The notes below the pieces were generated by a model. The model was not told the origin of the DNA. It ran no database searches and saw nothing but the letters and a program-made list of their open reading frames with translations. Position numbers and translations under genes: made by a program. 14,742 nucleotides of DNA from an uncultured Eubacteriales bacterium (lineage in GTDB: Bacteria > Bacillota > Clostridia > Oscillospirales > Ruminococcaceae). Below, piece after piece: positions 6,942 to 13,202 of this stretch (position 1 is the stretch's first letter; every line of letters starts with the position of its first letter). The stretch is from positions 1-14,742 of the forward strand of contig CAUHFD010000047.1 of assembly GCA_959605275.1 (NCBI GenBank), written 5' to 3'.

Positions 6942-8357
6942 CTAAAAAATACTTTTATTTCGATATACCCTCCAAAATAGTATGACACCTAGAATAATAC
7001 CGACCGGCCATCGAATGTACCACAAATCAATCGTAACGTAAAATAATGCTGAAACCAGAATCATCGCGCTGATTCCCGGCAAAAACATCCTCCAAGAATA
7101 GTGATAGCCCTTTTTAATCACATATTTCGCAATGATTTGATGGAACAAAAACAGCATGATGTAAGAAATTGCCGTTGCCGTAGCTGCACCGATGTTACCC
7201 CACCAAGGAATAAACAAAAAGTTTAAAATAATGTTAACTACTGCCGCACTGCAGGTTCCGCAAGCGATCAAAAGCGTTTTTTTATGATAGAACTCAAAGT
7301 TTACCGGGAAGCTGTACAAGAATACCATGTAACAGGAAAAAGCAATAATCGGAATCAGCTCCATACCGCTCCAAAAATCTTCTGAGGAAAACAGCTTCAC
7401 TACTTCAGGGGATAACAGCACAAATCCGATGCACAGAGTGGTATAAAGGAACATGTAATTTTTGCTTTTCCGCTCAATGGCTTCGATATTGTTTTGCTTG
7501 ACATAGTCATAATAAAAAGGGACCCATGTGTTATTCAGCGCCGACCAAATAATATTCAGGATATGTACAAAAGTAAAAATAAAGCTGTAAATTCCCACCG
7601 TTCCGTTATCATTGAGCAGCTGCTGAAGCATAATCCGGTCGCATTGCGCCAAAATAATCTGCGACAAGTGATGAAAAATCAACGGCAAACACAGCGGCAG
7701 GCAGAATTTCCAATATGCTTTATGATAAAATGTTTTTCCTTTTGCCAGTATCATTACTGCCAAAACAGTGCCTATTATGATATTAGGCAGAGCATAACCG
7801 ATAATCCTGCCCCAATAACGGTCTGAAAACTTCCCGATGTTAACAATCAGAATTAAGGAAATAACCACAGAGGAAATGGAAACCAGCACCGAAATCAAAA
7901 AATTCTTTGATGCTTCCTTCGCATAAATAAATTTCAGCGTTGCAAAGCTGATTGCATAAGAGCCAAAGCTTTGGAAGAGCATTAACAGAACAATGACCTG
8001 ATCCAATTTCATAAAGGCGGATATCGGCTGTATAAAGATTACTGTGAGTAGCGTTATCACAGCAGAAGTGATGCAGGAAAGAAACAGTGTGCTGGAATAA
8101 TAGGCATTTTGTTCTTCTTCCTCAAAATAAGCCTTTGATACGGCAATGGTTCCGCCGGTTTGAATTCCCATTACAATGGAAAGCACCTGCACCCATGTTG
8201 TATATATCGAGACAACACCGTAGTTTTCCGTCCCCAACATACGAGTAAAAATAGGCACCGTAAAAAAATTTATTCCATTCAGAATGATAGGACCCAAAAT
8301 ATTAAAAAAAGCCAACGCGTTTTCATTTTTAGAATGAATCAAAGATTTTATTTTCAT
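6942..8357 (-). CDS. Wzx-type polysaccharide flippase
   Basis: The 471-residue protein is almost entirely membrane helices (12 to 14 by eye), with the N-terminal NILGPIILNGINFFTVPIFTRMLGTENYG segment broken by polar residues, as in polysaccharide transporters of the MATE-like/MOP superfamily. It would move undecaprenyl-linked repeat units, or teichoic-acid-like intermediates, across the cytoplasmic membrane. Length and topology are normal. The ATG start at 8357 has GAAGGAT 12-13 bases upstream, a long spacing that may make translation weak. It sits in the middle of the operon, after a 169-bp gap holding a terminator-like hairpin and a possible promoter. The next gene begins 54 bases downstream. 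No Wzy polymerase is visible in the window, so polymerisation must be done by another gene or by the TagB-like enzyme. Confidence 0.85.
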   Translation of the reverse strand: MKIKSLIHSKNENALAFFNILGPIILNGINFFTVPIFTRMLGTENYGVVSIYTTWVQVLSIVMGIQTGGTIAVSKAYFEEEEQNAYYSSTLFLSCITSAVITLLTVIFIQPISAFMKLDQVIVLLMLFQSFGSYAISFATLKFIYAKEASKNFLISVLVSISSVVISLILIVNIGKFSDRYWGRIIGYALPNIIIGTVLAVMILAKGKTFYHKAYWKFCLPLCLPLIFHHLSQIILAQCDRIMLQQLLNDNGTVGIYSFIFTFVHILNIIWSALNNTWVPFYYDYVKQNNIEAIERKSKNYMFLYTTLCIGFVLLSPEVVKLFSSEDFWSGMELIPIIAFSCYMVFLYSFPVNFEFYHKKTLLIACGTCSAAVVNIILNFLFIPWWGNIGAATATAISYIMLFLFHQIIAKYVIKKGYHYSWRMFLPGISAMILVSALFYVTIDLWYIRWPVGIILGVILFWRVYRNKSIF

Positions 8358-8442
8358 GAAAACATTGTATCCTTCCGATTGTTACAAATCAGTGTTATAG
8401 TCAATCCCCGTAAAAAGCGATTTCGGATTTTCAGATCAACTG

Positions 8443-8471
8443 ACTATAAATTTCGAGCCGTCCCTTTACAA
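8443..8471 (-). promoter_or_regulatory. Candidate internal promoter before the flippase gene
   Basis: On the minus strand, TTGTAA (8471-8466) and TATAGT (8448-8443) are separated by 17 nt: 4 of 6 and 5 of 6 consensus bases. It sits just after the terminator-like hairpin at 8479-8518. The -10 is part of a 9-bp inverted repeat, TGACTATAA (8441-8449) with TTATAGTCA (8395-8403), which could be an operator or leader hairpin. This is weak evidence on its own. Confidence 0.4.
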
Positions 8472-8478
8472 GCAAAAA

Positions 8479-8518
8479 TGCTCCTGCCTATTGTAAGCAA
8501 AACAAAAGGACGGGAGCA
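8479..8518 (-). terminator. Internal terminator-like hairpin after the glycerophosphotransferase gene
   Basis: In the minus-strand RNA, UGCUCCCGUC (8518-8509) pairs with GGCAGGAGCA (8488-8479) with one C-A mismatch and one U-G wobble across a 20-nt loop. Five U follow directly (8478-8474). It begins 8 bases after the stop codon. This is the usual form of an intrinsic terminator, though the mismatch and long loop suggest attenuation rather than a full stop. Confidence 0.55.
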
Positions 8519-8526
8519 ACATCTGC

Positions 8527-9699
8527 CTAGTTTTTCTGTTTGTTGTCCACGAAACATTTTTGATATATAAAATCGCCCACCGTTTGGGAGGCATGTCCCG
8601 TTTCACGGCTGCCCAAAGCATCGTGATGGCACTTGATATCATCTGCATATTTCTGTTGATCAAAATTCTTTATCACAAACTCCAACTCATTATTGTTTTG
8701 CGCAACCGGAAACGGCCATTCTTTCATCGGCGTATAAAAGTCCCGCTCTTGCTGATAATCTGCGATGTCGGTCGCATAAATGAAGCACGGTTTACCGGTA
8801 AGCGACATATCCCACATGGAGGAGGAATAGTCGGTAATCAAAACATCCGCGGCGCACAAAAGCTCCTGCATATCCGGATAAGCCGAGACATCTATTACCT
8901 GCTCTGTCGCCGGAATAGAAGAAGTTAAAAAATAATGTACTCGATAAAATGCAATCCATTGACCGCCGAACCGTTCCGAAAGGGCAGAAAGGCAGTCTTC
9001 GATCTGCAAGCTTTCATCTTCTTTTTCAGCGTCCAAAGTGCTGCCGCGATAAGTAGGTGCATAAAGAACGATATGCGTATCATCCAAAATATGATAATAT
9101 TCTTTTACTTTCTTTACCAATTCCGGGTGAGGTGTCATTAACACGTCATTACGAGGCATGCCCACTTCTAACATTTTTTCAATGGGCAGCATAATCGAAT
9201 GGGACATCACCTCAGAAAATTTCCGGCATCCTGATATCATATAATCAGTATCCTTTGCCGCCATCTGCAACTTTTTCCTTGCAACATTGTCAATATCAAT
9301 ATCTATTCCGCATCTTTTATAAGCGCCGCTGCCATGCCAAGTATTGATTAACACTTGCTTCTTTTTGAACACAAGGTAAGAAGGCAATCCGGTATTTGTC
9401 ACAATAACGTGAGCGGTCGCCATATCATAAAAGAACCGAAAAGTTTTGTTTTTGACCAGCGTGATTCTCTTGTCCTGCAAATAAGAAAATTTTTCAGGTT
9501 GATCAAACACCCATATCATTTCGAATGAACTACCATACTGCTTGTGCAGATACTCGCTAATATATTTCGGATTACAGGCATACTGTTTGGCATTGAAAGC
9601 CATAAAAACAATTCGGTTGCTACGCACGGGAAAGATCCAAAATAAACGCATCATGATCCGTATCGCTTTTATGATAATAAACTTGACTGTTTCTTTCAT
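8527..9699 (-). CDS. CDP-glycerol glycerophosphotransferase family protein (TagB/TarF/SpsB type)
   Basis: This 390-residue peripheral membrane GT-B enzyme belongs to the Glyphos_transf family. Members transfer glycerol phosphate (or ribitol phosphate) from a CDP-alcohol to a lipid-linked sugar or a growing teichoic acid. An amphipathic N-terminus (6-24) could dip into the membrane. Motifs in order are NTWHGSG (119-125), GMPRND (180-185), YAPTYRG (213-219), YRVHY (252-256, with the conserved His), TDYSSSMWD (289-297), GKPCFIYATD (302-311) and Y-x3-RDFY (315-322). The length fits the single-domain TagB/TarF/SpsB members rather than long polymerases such as TagF. No CDP-glycerol synthase (TagD) lies in the window, so the donor must come from elsewhere or be a different CDP or CMP compound. 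B. subtilis spsB has a similar place in the sps operon beside spsE, F and G. The ATG at 9699 has GGAGAA 10 bases upstream. Confidence 0.87.
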   Translation of the reverse strand: MKETVKFIIIKAIRIMMRLFWIFPVRSNRIVFMAFNAKQYACNPKYISEYLHKQYGSSFEMIWVFDQPEKFSYLQDKRITLVKNKTFRFFYDMATAHVIVTNTGLPSYLVFKKKQVLINTWHGSGAYKRCGIDIDIDNVARKKLQMAAKDTDYMISGCRKFSEVMSHSIMLPIEKMLEVGMPRNDVLMTPHPELVKKVKEYYHILDDTHIVLYAPTYRGSTLDAEKEDESLQIEDCLSALSERFGGQWIAFYRVHYFLTSSIPATEQVIDVSAYPDMQELLCAADVLITDYSSSMWDMSLTGKPCFIYATDIADYQQERDFYTPMKEWPFPVAQNNNELEFVIKNFDQQKYADDIKCHHDALGSRETGHASQTVGDFIYQKCFVDNKQKN

Positions 9700-9750
9700 A
9701 AGTAAGTATTCTCCAATTTGATTGAACCCTTTTATACAGAAAACCGTGAT

Positions 9751-10506
9751 CTATTTGTTTTCTGACTGCTTGGTCAATCTCTTTTTCATATTTCTTAACC
9801 AACCGGTAACTGTAGGACCTGCAAGCGCCATTAATTTTTTCTTCAGTTTTTGCCCTTCGCTATTCCAAGAGCCCATAAAATGATGGATGGTATAAGTATT
9901 CTCAGTAATGCTTTTTTCCCGGAGTTTTTTGTCGTTATAATTAATATAGTCAAACGGACAAAAATACTCCTTTGGATAAAACACTACGCCTTTATCGGTC
10001 TCCTGATAGGTATTATTCAGCTGCACGTTGGTATATTCTTGTGTCATACGAGTAATCGTTATTACATTATTAGTGGTATCCAACGAGCCGTCCGGTTTTA
10101 CAAAACTATGCGTATCATAATAAGAAAGCAGATATCCAATCCATTCATTTCCTTTTTCAGACGCCATAATTCCGGTTGGAATTTCATCCGGATTTTGAAA
10201 ACCCGAAAAAGCTTGATGCCCTAAAAAACAATCCAAACTTTGTAATACTTCTACATCGGTGTCCATATAGATGCCGCCATGATGATATAATACATATAAA
10301 CGAACATAGTCCGTTATGAAAGCCCACTTCTTATGCTCATAAGCTTCTTTCACATACTGATTGGAATAAAGATCGAAATTATCTTCGTTCCACTCAATGA
10401 TTTCATAATCAGGGCAGAATTTGCGCCAACTCGCAATGCAATCCTGTGCCATCTGTGGCAACGGATTCCTCCCGAACCAACAATAATGAATCACTTTTGG
10501 TATCAT
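9751..10506 (-). CDS. GT32-type capsular polysaccharide sugar transferase
   Basis: The 251-residue cytoplasmic or membrane-associated transferase is of the sugar-binding-DXD (Gly_transf_sug, GT32) type. It starts with the family's typical MIPKVIHYCWFG. It has WAFITDYVRLYVLYHHGG-type helices leading to a Y-M-D-T-D-V motif with the metal-binding D82-x-D84, and a C-terminal HHFMGSW motif also typical of the family. An upstream in-frame ATG at 10560 would add 18 residues lying inside wecB, but the start at 10506 is better. It overlaps the wecB stop as ATGA (10503-10506) and has AGAGGA 7 bases upstream. Translation is therefore probably coupled to wecB. The sugar transferred cannot be told from sequence. 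The next gene starts after a 51-bp gap. Confidence 0.85.
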   Translation of the reverse strand: MIPKVIHYCWFGRNPLPQMAQDCIASWRKFCPDYEIIEWNEDNFDLYSNQYVKEAYEHKKWAFITDYVRLYVLYHHGGIYMDTDVEVLQSLDCFLGHQAFSGFQNPDEIPTGIMASEKGNEWIGYLLSYYDTHSFVKPDGSLDTTNNVITITRMTQEYTNVQLNNTYQETDKGVVFYPKEYFCPFDYINYNDKKLREKSITENTYTIHHFMGSWNSEGQKLKKKLMALAGPTVTGWLRNMKKRLTKQSENK

Positions 10507-11618
10507 ATTTTTGTCCTCTGTTCTAAATATTTTTCCAATATATCCGCTATGCGTATACATGCTTTTCCATCACCATAAGGATTAGAAGCCTGAGCCATCT
10601 GTTCATACGCCTGTCTGTCGGTCAGCAACCTGTTAAATTCGCAATAAATGACTTCTTCATCCGTTCCGACCAATTTGAGCGTACCTGCCTCAATTCCTTC
10701 TGGGCGTTCCGTCGTATCGCGCATGACAAGAACGGGTTTGCCGAGAGAAGGAGCTTCCTCCTGAATACCGCCGCTGTCGGTTAAAATCAAATAAGAGCGT
10801 GACAAAAAATTATGGAAATCCAATACATCAAGCGGATCGATGATATGGATTCGATCATCCGCTCCCAAAACCTCTGCTGCTGCTTTTCGTACAACCGGAT
10901 TCATATGGATCGGATAAATCACTTTAATATCCGGGTGTTCCGATACAATTCTTTTGATCGCACGAAACATATGATAAAGCGGTTGTCCCAGATTTTCCCG
11001 TCTGTGAGCAGTCAGCATAATTAAGCGGCTGTCACTTGCCCATTCCAGTTCCGGATGCGTATAATCCGGTTTTACTGTTGTCTGTAAAGCATCAATCGCT
11101 GTATTGCCAGTAACAAATAAAGAATCTTTGCTTCTGCCCTCTCGTAAAAGATTGTTCTTTGAAAGTTCAGTAGGACAAAAATTCAGACTGGACACAATAC
11201 TGACTGCCTGACGGTTAAATTCTTCCGGATAAGGCGAATAAATATTATAAGTGCGCAACCCCGCCTCCACATGTCCAATCGGTATTTGCATATAAAAACA
11301 AGCAAGGGAAGTCACAAATGTGGTAGAAGTATCACCATGAACCAAAACGATATCAGGCTTTTCCTGTTCCAAAACCTGTTTAATCGAAGAAAGGATATTA
11401 ATGGTTACATCAAACAAAGTCTGCCTTTCTCTCATAATTTCAAGATTGTAATCAGGTACAACTTCAAAGCACTCCAAAACCTGTTGCAGCATTTGTTTAT
11501 GCTGACCGGTTACGCACACGCAAGTTTGAATTTCTTTTCTGGTTTTCAATTCTTTCACAAGCGGACACATTTTTATTGCTTCCGGTCTTGTACCAAATAC
11601 AATCATTATTTTCTTCAT
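10503..11618 (-). CDS. wecB: UDP-N-acetylglucosamine 2-epimerase, non-hydrolysing
   Basis: The 371-residue cytoplasmic enzyme interconverts UDP-GlcNAc and UDP-ManNAc. It keeps the signature residues of the non-hydrolysing WecB/MnaA group: FGTRPEAIK (8-16, with Arg11), HGDTSTT (94-100, Asp96), HVEAGLRT (116-123, Glu118), PEEFNRQ (131-137), TAHRREN (203-209, His205), DSGGIQEEAP (281-290) and RDTTERPEG (300-308). The last two motifs bind UDP and the activating UDP-GlcNAc and set it apart from the hydrolysing NeuC/LegG group. In this operon UDP-ManNAc could be a sugar donor for the glycosyltransferases, or the substrate from which the PseG-like domain releases free ManNAc for the NeuB-type synthase. 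The ATG at 11618 has GGGAG 13 bases upstream, a long spacing, and a 9-bp hairpin precedes it. Its stop overlaps the next start by four bases. Confidence 0.93.
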   Translation of the reverse strand: MKKIMIVFGTRPEAIKMCPLVKELKTRKEIQTCVCVTGQHKQMLQQVLECFEVVPDYNLEIMRERQTLFDVTINILSSIKQVLEQEKPDIVLVHGDTSTTFVTSLACFYMQIPIGHVEAGLRTYNIYSPYPEEFNRQAVSIVSSLNFCPTELSKNNLLREGRSKDSLFVTGNTAIDALQTTVKPDYTHPELEWASDSRLIMLTAHRRENLGQPLYHMFRAIKRIVSEHPDIKVIYPIHMNPVVRKAAAEVLGADDRIHIIDPLDVLDFHNFLSRSYLILTDSGGIQEEAPSLGKPVLVMRDTTERPEGIEAGTLKLVGTDEEVIYCEFNRLLTDRQAYEQMAQASNPYGDGKACIRIADILEKYLEQRTKI

Positions 11619-11642
11619 AGTATTTACAACACTCCCGACAAC

Positions 11643-11667
11643 ATCTTAGAAAGCGTTGTTCTAAGAT
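11643..11667. other. AU-rich hairpin in the GT2-wecB gap
   Basis: ATCTTAGAA (11643-11651) and TTCTAAGAT (11659-11667) form a perfect 9-bp stem with a 7-nt loop, in the 67-bp gap between the GT2 gene and wecB. On the minus strand it is not followed by a U-run, so it is unlikely to be a terminator. It lies 6 bases upstream of the wecB Shine-Dalgarno sequence and may affect mRNA processing or wecB translation. Confidence 0.5.
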
Positions 11668-11685
11668 ATATTTTCTTTCTGTCCT

Positions 11686-12507
11686 TTATTTTCTCAACAA
11701 TTTTTGATAGACTCTAATCCGTAATCCATTTGGCATCAAGCATACCACAGTCTGTCCAAACATGGTAACTGCAAAATCTCCAAAAGAACTAAACTTGCAT
11801 TTCCAAAGATATTTACGAAAACGGTATACACATTTCAGATATTTAAAGCCGCCGCGCCGACTGTACATAGCCTGTCCTGCGCGCATCAACAACAGCGGTT
11901 CTTCTAAATTCATTGCTTTTGCACCGTTTTGAAGCATCCGCACCCATAGATAATAATCTTCAAAATAAGGAAAATGCTGGTATCCGCCAACCGCCAGCAC
12001 TGCCGATTTTTTAAACATAACCGCCGGATGGTTAATCGGACTGCGCTTTCTTGCATAGACAAGAAGTTCCTCATGAGTAAGCGGCAACGATTTAATAGCA
12101 GAAATATCATCAATATTATCATTCTGAAATTCTTTGACCGCACAGCTTAAAAGAGAGATCTCCGGATGCAAACGAAATGCTTCCAGTTGTTTTTCCATTC
12201 GATCCGGCAAGGAAATATCATCCGTATCAAGTCTCGCCACCAATTCATGGCGGCATTCCGGCAATCCTTTATTCAGCGCCTTTCCCAATCCTCCGTTTTC
12301 CGGAAGATGGATTATATGAAACAAATCGGGATAAGCCTGTGAATATTCTTCAATTACCGAGTCTAATTCCGGTGTCAAAGGTCCGTCACACACTAAAACG
12401 ATGTCGTCCGTTTTCACTGTTTGTGACAAAATGCTTTCTAAGCTTTGTTTGAAATAGGTCGAATCTTCTTTATAATATATCGACATCAAAACTGAATATG
12501 GTTCCAT
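11686..12507 (-). CDS. GT2 glycosyltransferase (AmsE-like)
   Basis: The 273-residue family 2 glycosyltransferase resembles amylovoran-type AmsE and SpsA-like enzymes. The N-terminus YSVLMSIYYKED with CDGPLT (40-45) forms the nucleotide-binding start of the GT-A fold. ARLDTDD (91-97) provides the metal-binding D-x-D, and YFED (181-184) carries the conserved acidic pair thought to act as catalytic base. The C-terminal 60 residues are basic with amphipathic stretches and no clear transmembrane helix, so it is probably peripheral. It is the first gene of the operon, about 110 bases downstream of the predicted transcription start, and the ATG at 12507 has GGGAG 6 bases upstream. The gap to wecB is 67 bases. 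It would add one sugar to the lipid-linked repeat unit; donor and acceptor are unknown. Confidence 0.88.
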   Translation of the reverse strand: MEPYSVLMSIYYKEDSTYFKQSLESILSQTVKTDDIVLVCDGPLTPELDSVIEEYSQAYPDLFHIIHLPENGGLGKALNKGLPECRHELVARLDTDDISLPDRMEKQLEAFRLHPEISLLSCAVKEFQNDNIDDISAIKSLPLTHEELLVYARKRSPINHPAVMFKKSAVLAVGGYQHFPYFEDYYLWVRMLQNGAKAMNLEEPLLLMRAGQAMYSRRGGFKYLKCVYRFRKYLWKCKFSSFGDFAVTMFGQTVVCLMPNGLRIRVYQKLLRK

Positions 12508-12627
12508 TCCTATCTCCCTACACTATAAACATGTGCTTAACACTATCAAGGCAGTTCTATTTATTTTCCTATGATAAAGATAAAATAACGATTGGTTTTG
12601 AAACTGATACAGACAACTTTAAAAACT

Positions 12628-12656
12628 ATTATACTACATCTTGATTGATTTGTCAT
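12628..12656 (-). promoter_or_regulatory. Main sigma-A promoter of the surface-polymer operon
   Basis: On the minus strand ATGACA (12656-12651) and a perfect TATAAT (12633-12628) are 17 nt apart: 11 of 12 consensus bases at ideal spacing. Transcription would start near 12620, leaving a leader of about 113 nt before the GT2 start codon. The 41-bp repeat copy A (12657-12697) touches the -35 box directly, where an activator or repressor could bind. Confidence 0.8.
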
Positions 12657-12697
12657 CTATTTTTTATTGCGTTGCACCGAAGTGTGCATAAGCAAAA
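12657..12697. repeat. 41-bp direct repeat, copy A, with hairpin
   Basis: It is identical over 41 bases to copy B (12831-12871). Internally TTGC..TGCAC pairs with GTGCA..GCAA around CGAAGT. On the minus-strand RNA this gives CAC-UUCG-GUG, an extra-stable cUUCGg tetraloop. In copy A only, the flanks extend the symmetry: CTATTTT (12657-12663) mirrors AAAATAG (12699-12705), making a roughly 49-bp imperfect palindrome. It abuts the -35 box of the operon promoter. Confidence 0.9.
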
Positions 12698-12747
12698 TAA
12701 AATAGTACCTCTATCATTCCAGCCGTCAGGCTGATTCGAAATCTATT

Positions 12748-12759
12748 CTATTTTTTATT
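12748..12759. repeat. Partial third copy of the repeat start
   Basis: CTATTTTTTATT here matches the first 12 bases of copies A and B exactly, then diverges. It starts 91 bases after copy A and 83 before copy B. It may be a decayed copy or simply AT-rich chance, since 12 low-complexity bases are weak evidence. Confidence 0.35.
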
Positions 12760-12830
12760 ATGAAACAGGATTTGAGAAGCAAATCCGTCGTGAAATAACA
12801 AAAAATATACTTTGGATTTTTTAAATCCTA

Positions 12831-12871
12831 CTATTTTTTATTGCGTTGCACCGAAGTGTGCATAAGCAAAA
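12831..12871. repeat. 41-bp direct repeat, copy B, with hairpin
   Basis: This perfect match to copy A lies 174 bp upstream of it relative to the operon. It has the same UUCG-loop hairpin potential on the minus strand, but its right flank lacks the extended AAAATAG arm and no promoter boxes adjoin it. Recombination between A and B would delete 174 bp without touching the promoter. Confidence 0.9.
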
Positions 12872-13082
12872 GAATTTTGTGTGTAGCTATCATTAATATT
12901 TCCCGAACCAGTTAAAATATCAAAAGATCTCCTCAAAGCGCTCAAAACACATGTTTTTTGTCATACATAAAAAACAATTAGATAAATAATATGTTTGGCA
13001 GCAGACAGACATCCCGGAAATATTATGATCAATGACATAATAAAGCTGCACGTAATCATGATTGCGCGTTAAACATGTAATT

Positions 13083-13144
13083 AATGTCTACTGAACAAAT
13101 CAAAAATTTGATTTGTTCGAACAGCTATCTGCCGTATAGACATT
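13083..13144. repeat. Nested palindrome
   Basis: The inner element is a 12-bp perfect inverted repeat, GAACAAATCAAA (13093-13104) with TTTGATTTGTTC (13107-13118), separated by only two bases. It runs straight into the palindrome TGTTCGAACA (13114-13123). An outer 8-bp pair, AATGTCTA (13083-13090) and TAGACATT (13137-13144), encloses it. It lies just downstream of the right-hand gene's terminator. It could be an operator, a second weak terminator or a relic of a small mobile element. Confidence 0.65.
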
Positions 13145-13156
13145 TCTTGATGCGAA

Positions 13157-13192
13157 AACAGAGAACCCGCAGAAATTCGCGGATTCTCTGTT
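13157..13192 (-). terminator. Intrinsic terminator of the right-hand membrane-anchored protein gene
   Basis: In the minus RNA, AACAGAGAAUCCGC (13192-13179) pairs with GCGGGUUCUCUGUU (13170-13157): 14 bp with one U-G wobble and an 8-nt loop, followed by a U-rich UUCGC tail. On the plus strand the same position is an A-C mismatch, so the hairpin is built for minus-strand transcription. It starts 10 bases after the stop codon. Confidence 0.85.
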
Positions 13193-13202
13193 TGTTCCTC
13201 AA

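Larger units (their letters stand above)
12508..13202. other. Gene-free 695-bp AT-rich region with repeats and hairpins
   Basis: No open frame of credible length or coding character is present on either strand. The region holds the operon promoter, two 41-bp direct repeats, several short inverted repeats (CAGCC-GTCA-GGCTG at 12720-12733; GGATTTG/CAAATCC at 12768-12786; GGATTT/AAATCC at 12814-12828), a nested palindrome at 13083-13144 and the terminator of the right-hand gene. Between 12872 and 13082 I see only AT-rich sequence with no clear element. Confidence 0.7.

Noticed and set aside
9620..9802. Minus-strand 60-codon frame spanning the GT32-glycerophosphotransferase junction
   Set aside because: It overlaps both real genes in another frame and has no credible ribosome binding site or family resemblance.
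10507..10560. Longer GT32 start at the ATG at 10560
   Set aside because: The extra 18 residues lie inside wecB and have no family character. The ATG at 10506 has AGAGGA upstream and gives the typical MIPKVIHYCWFG start.
12508..12620. Riboswitch or T-box in the operon leader
   Set aside because: The ~113-nt leader has no strong terminator/antiterminator pair and none of the conserved motifs that I recognise.
12628..12705. Invertible phase-variable promoter
   Set aside because: The long repeats around the region are direct, not inverted across the promoter, and no invertase gene is in the window.
12657..12871. Direct repeats as a CRISPR array
   Set aside because: Only two full copies, separated by 133 bp with no regular spacers and no cas genes nearby.
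13093..13123. LexA (SOS) box in the nested palindrome
   Set aside because: GAAC and GTTC half sites are present, but their spacing does not match the known CGAAC-4-GTTCG arrangement.
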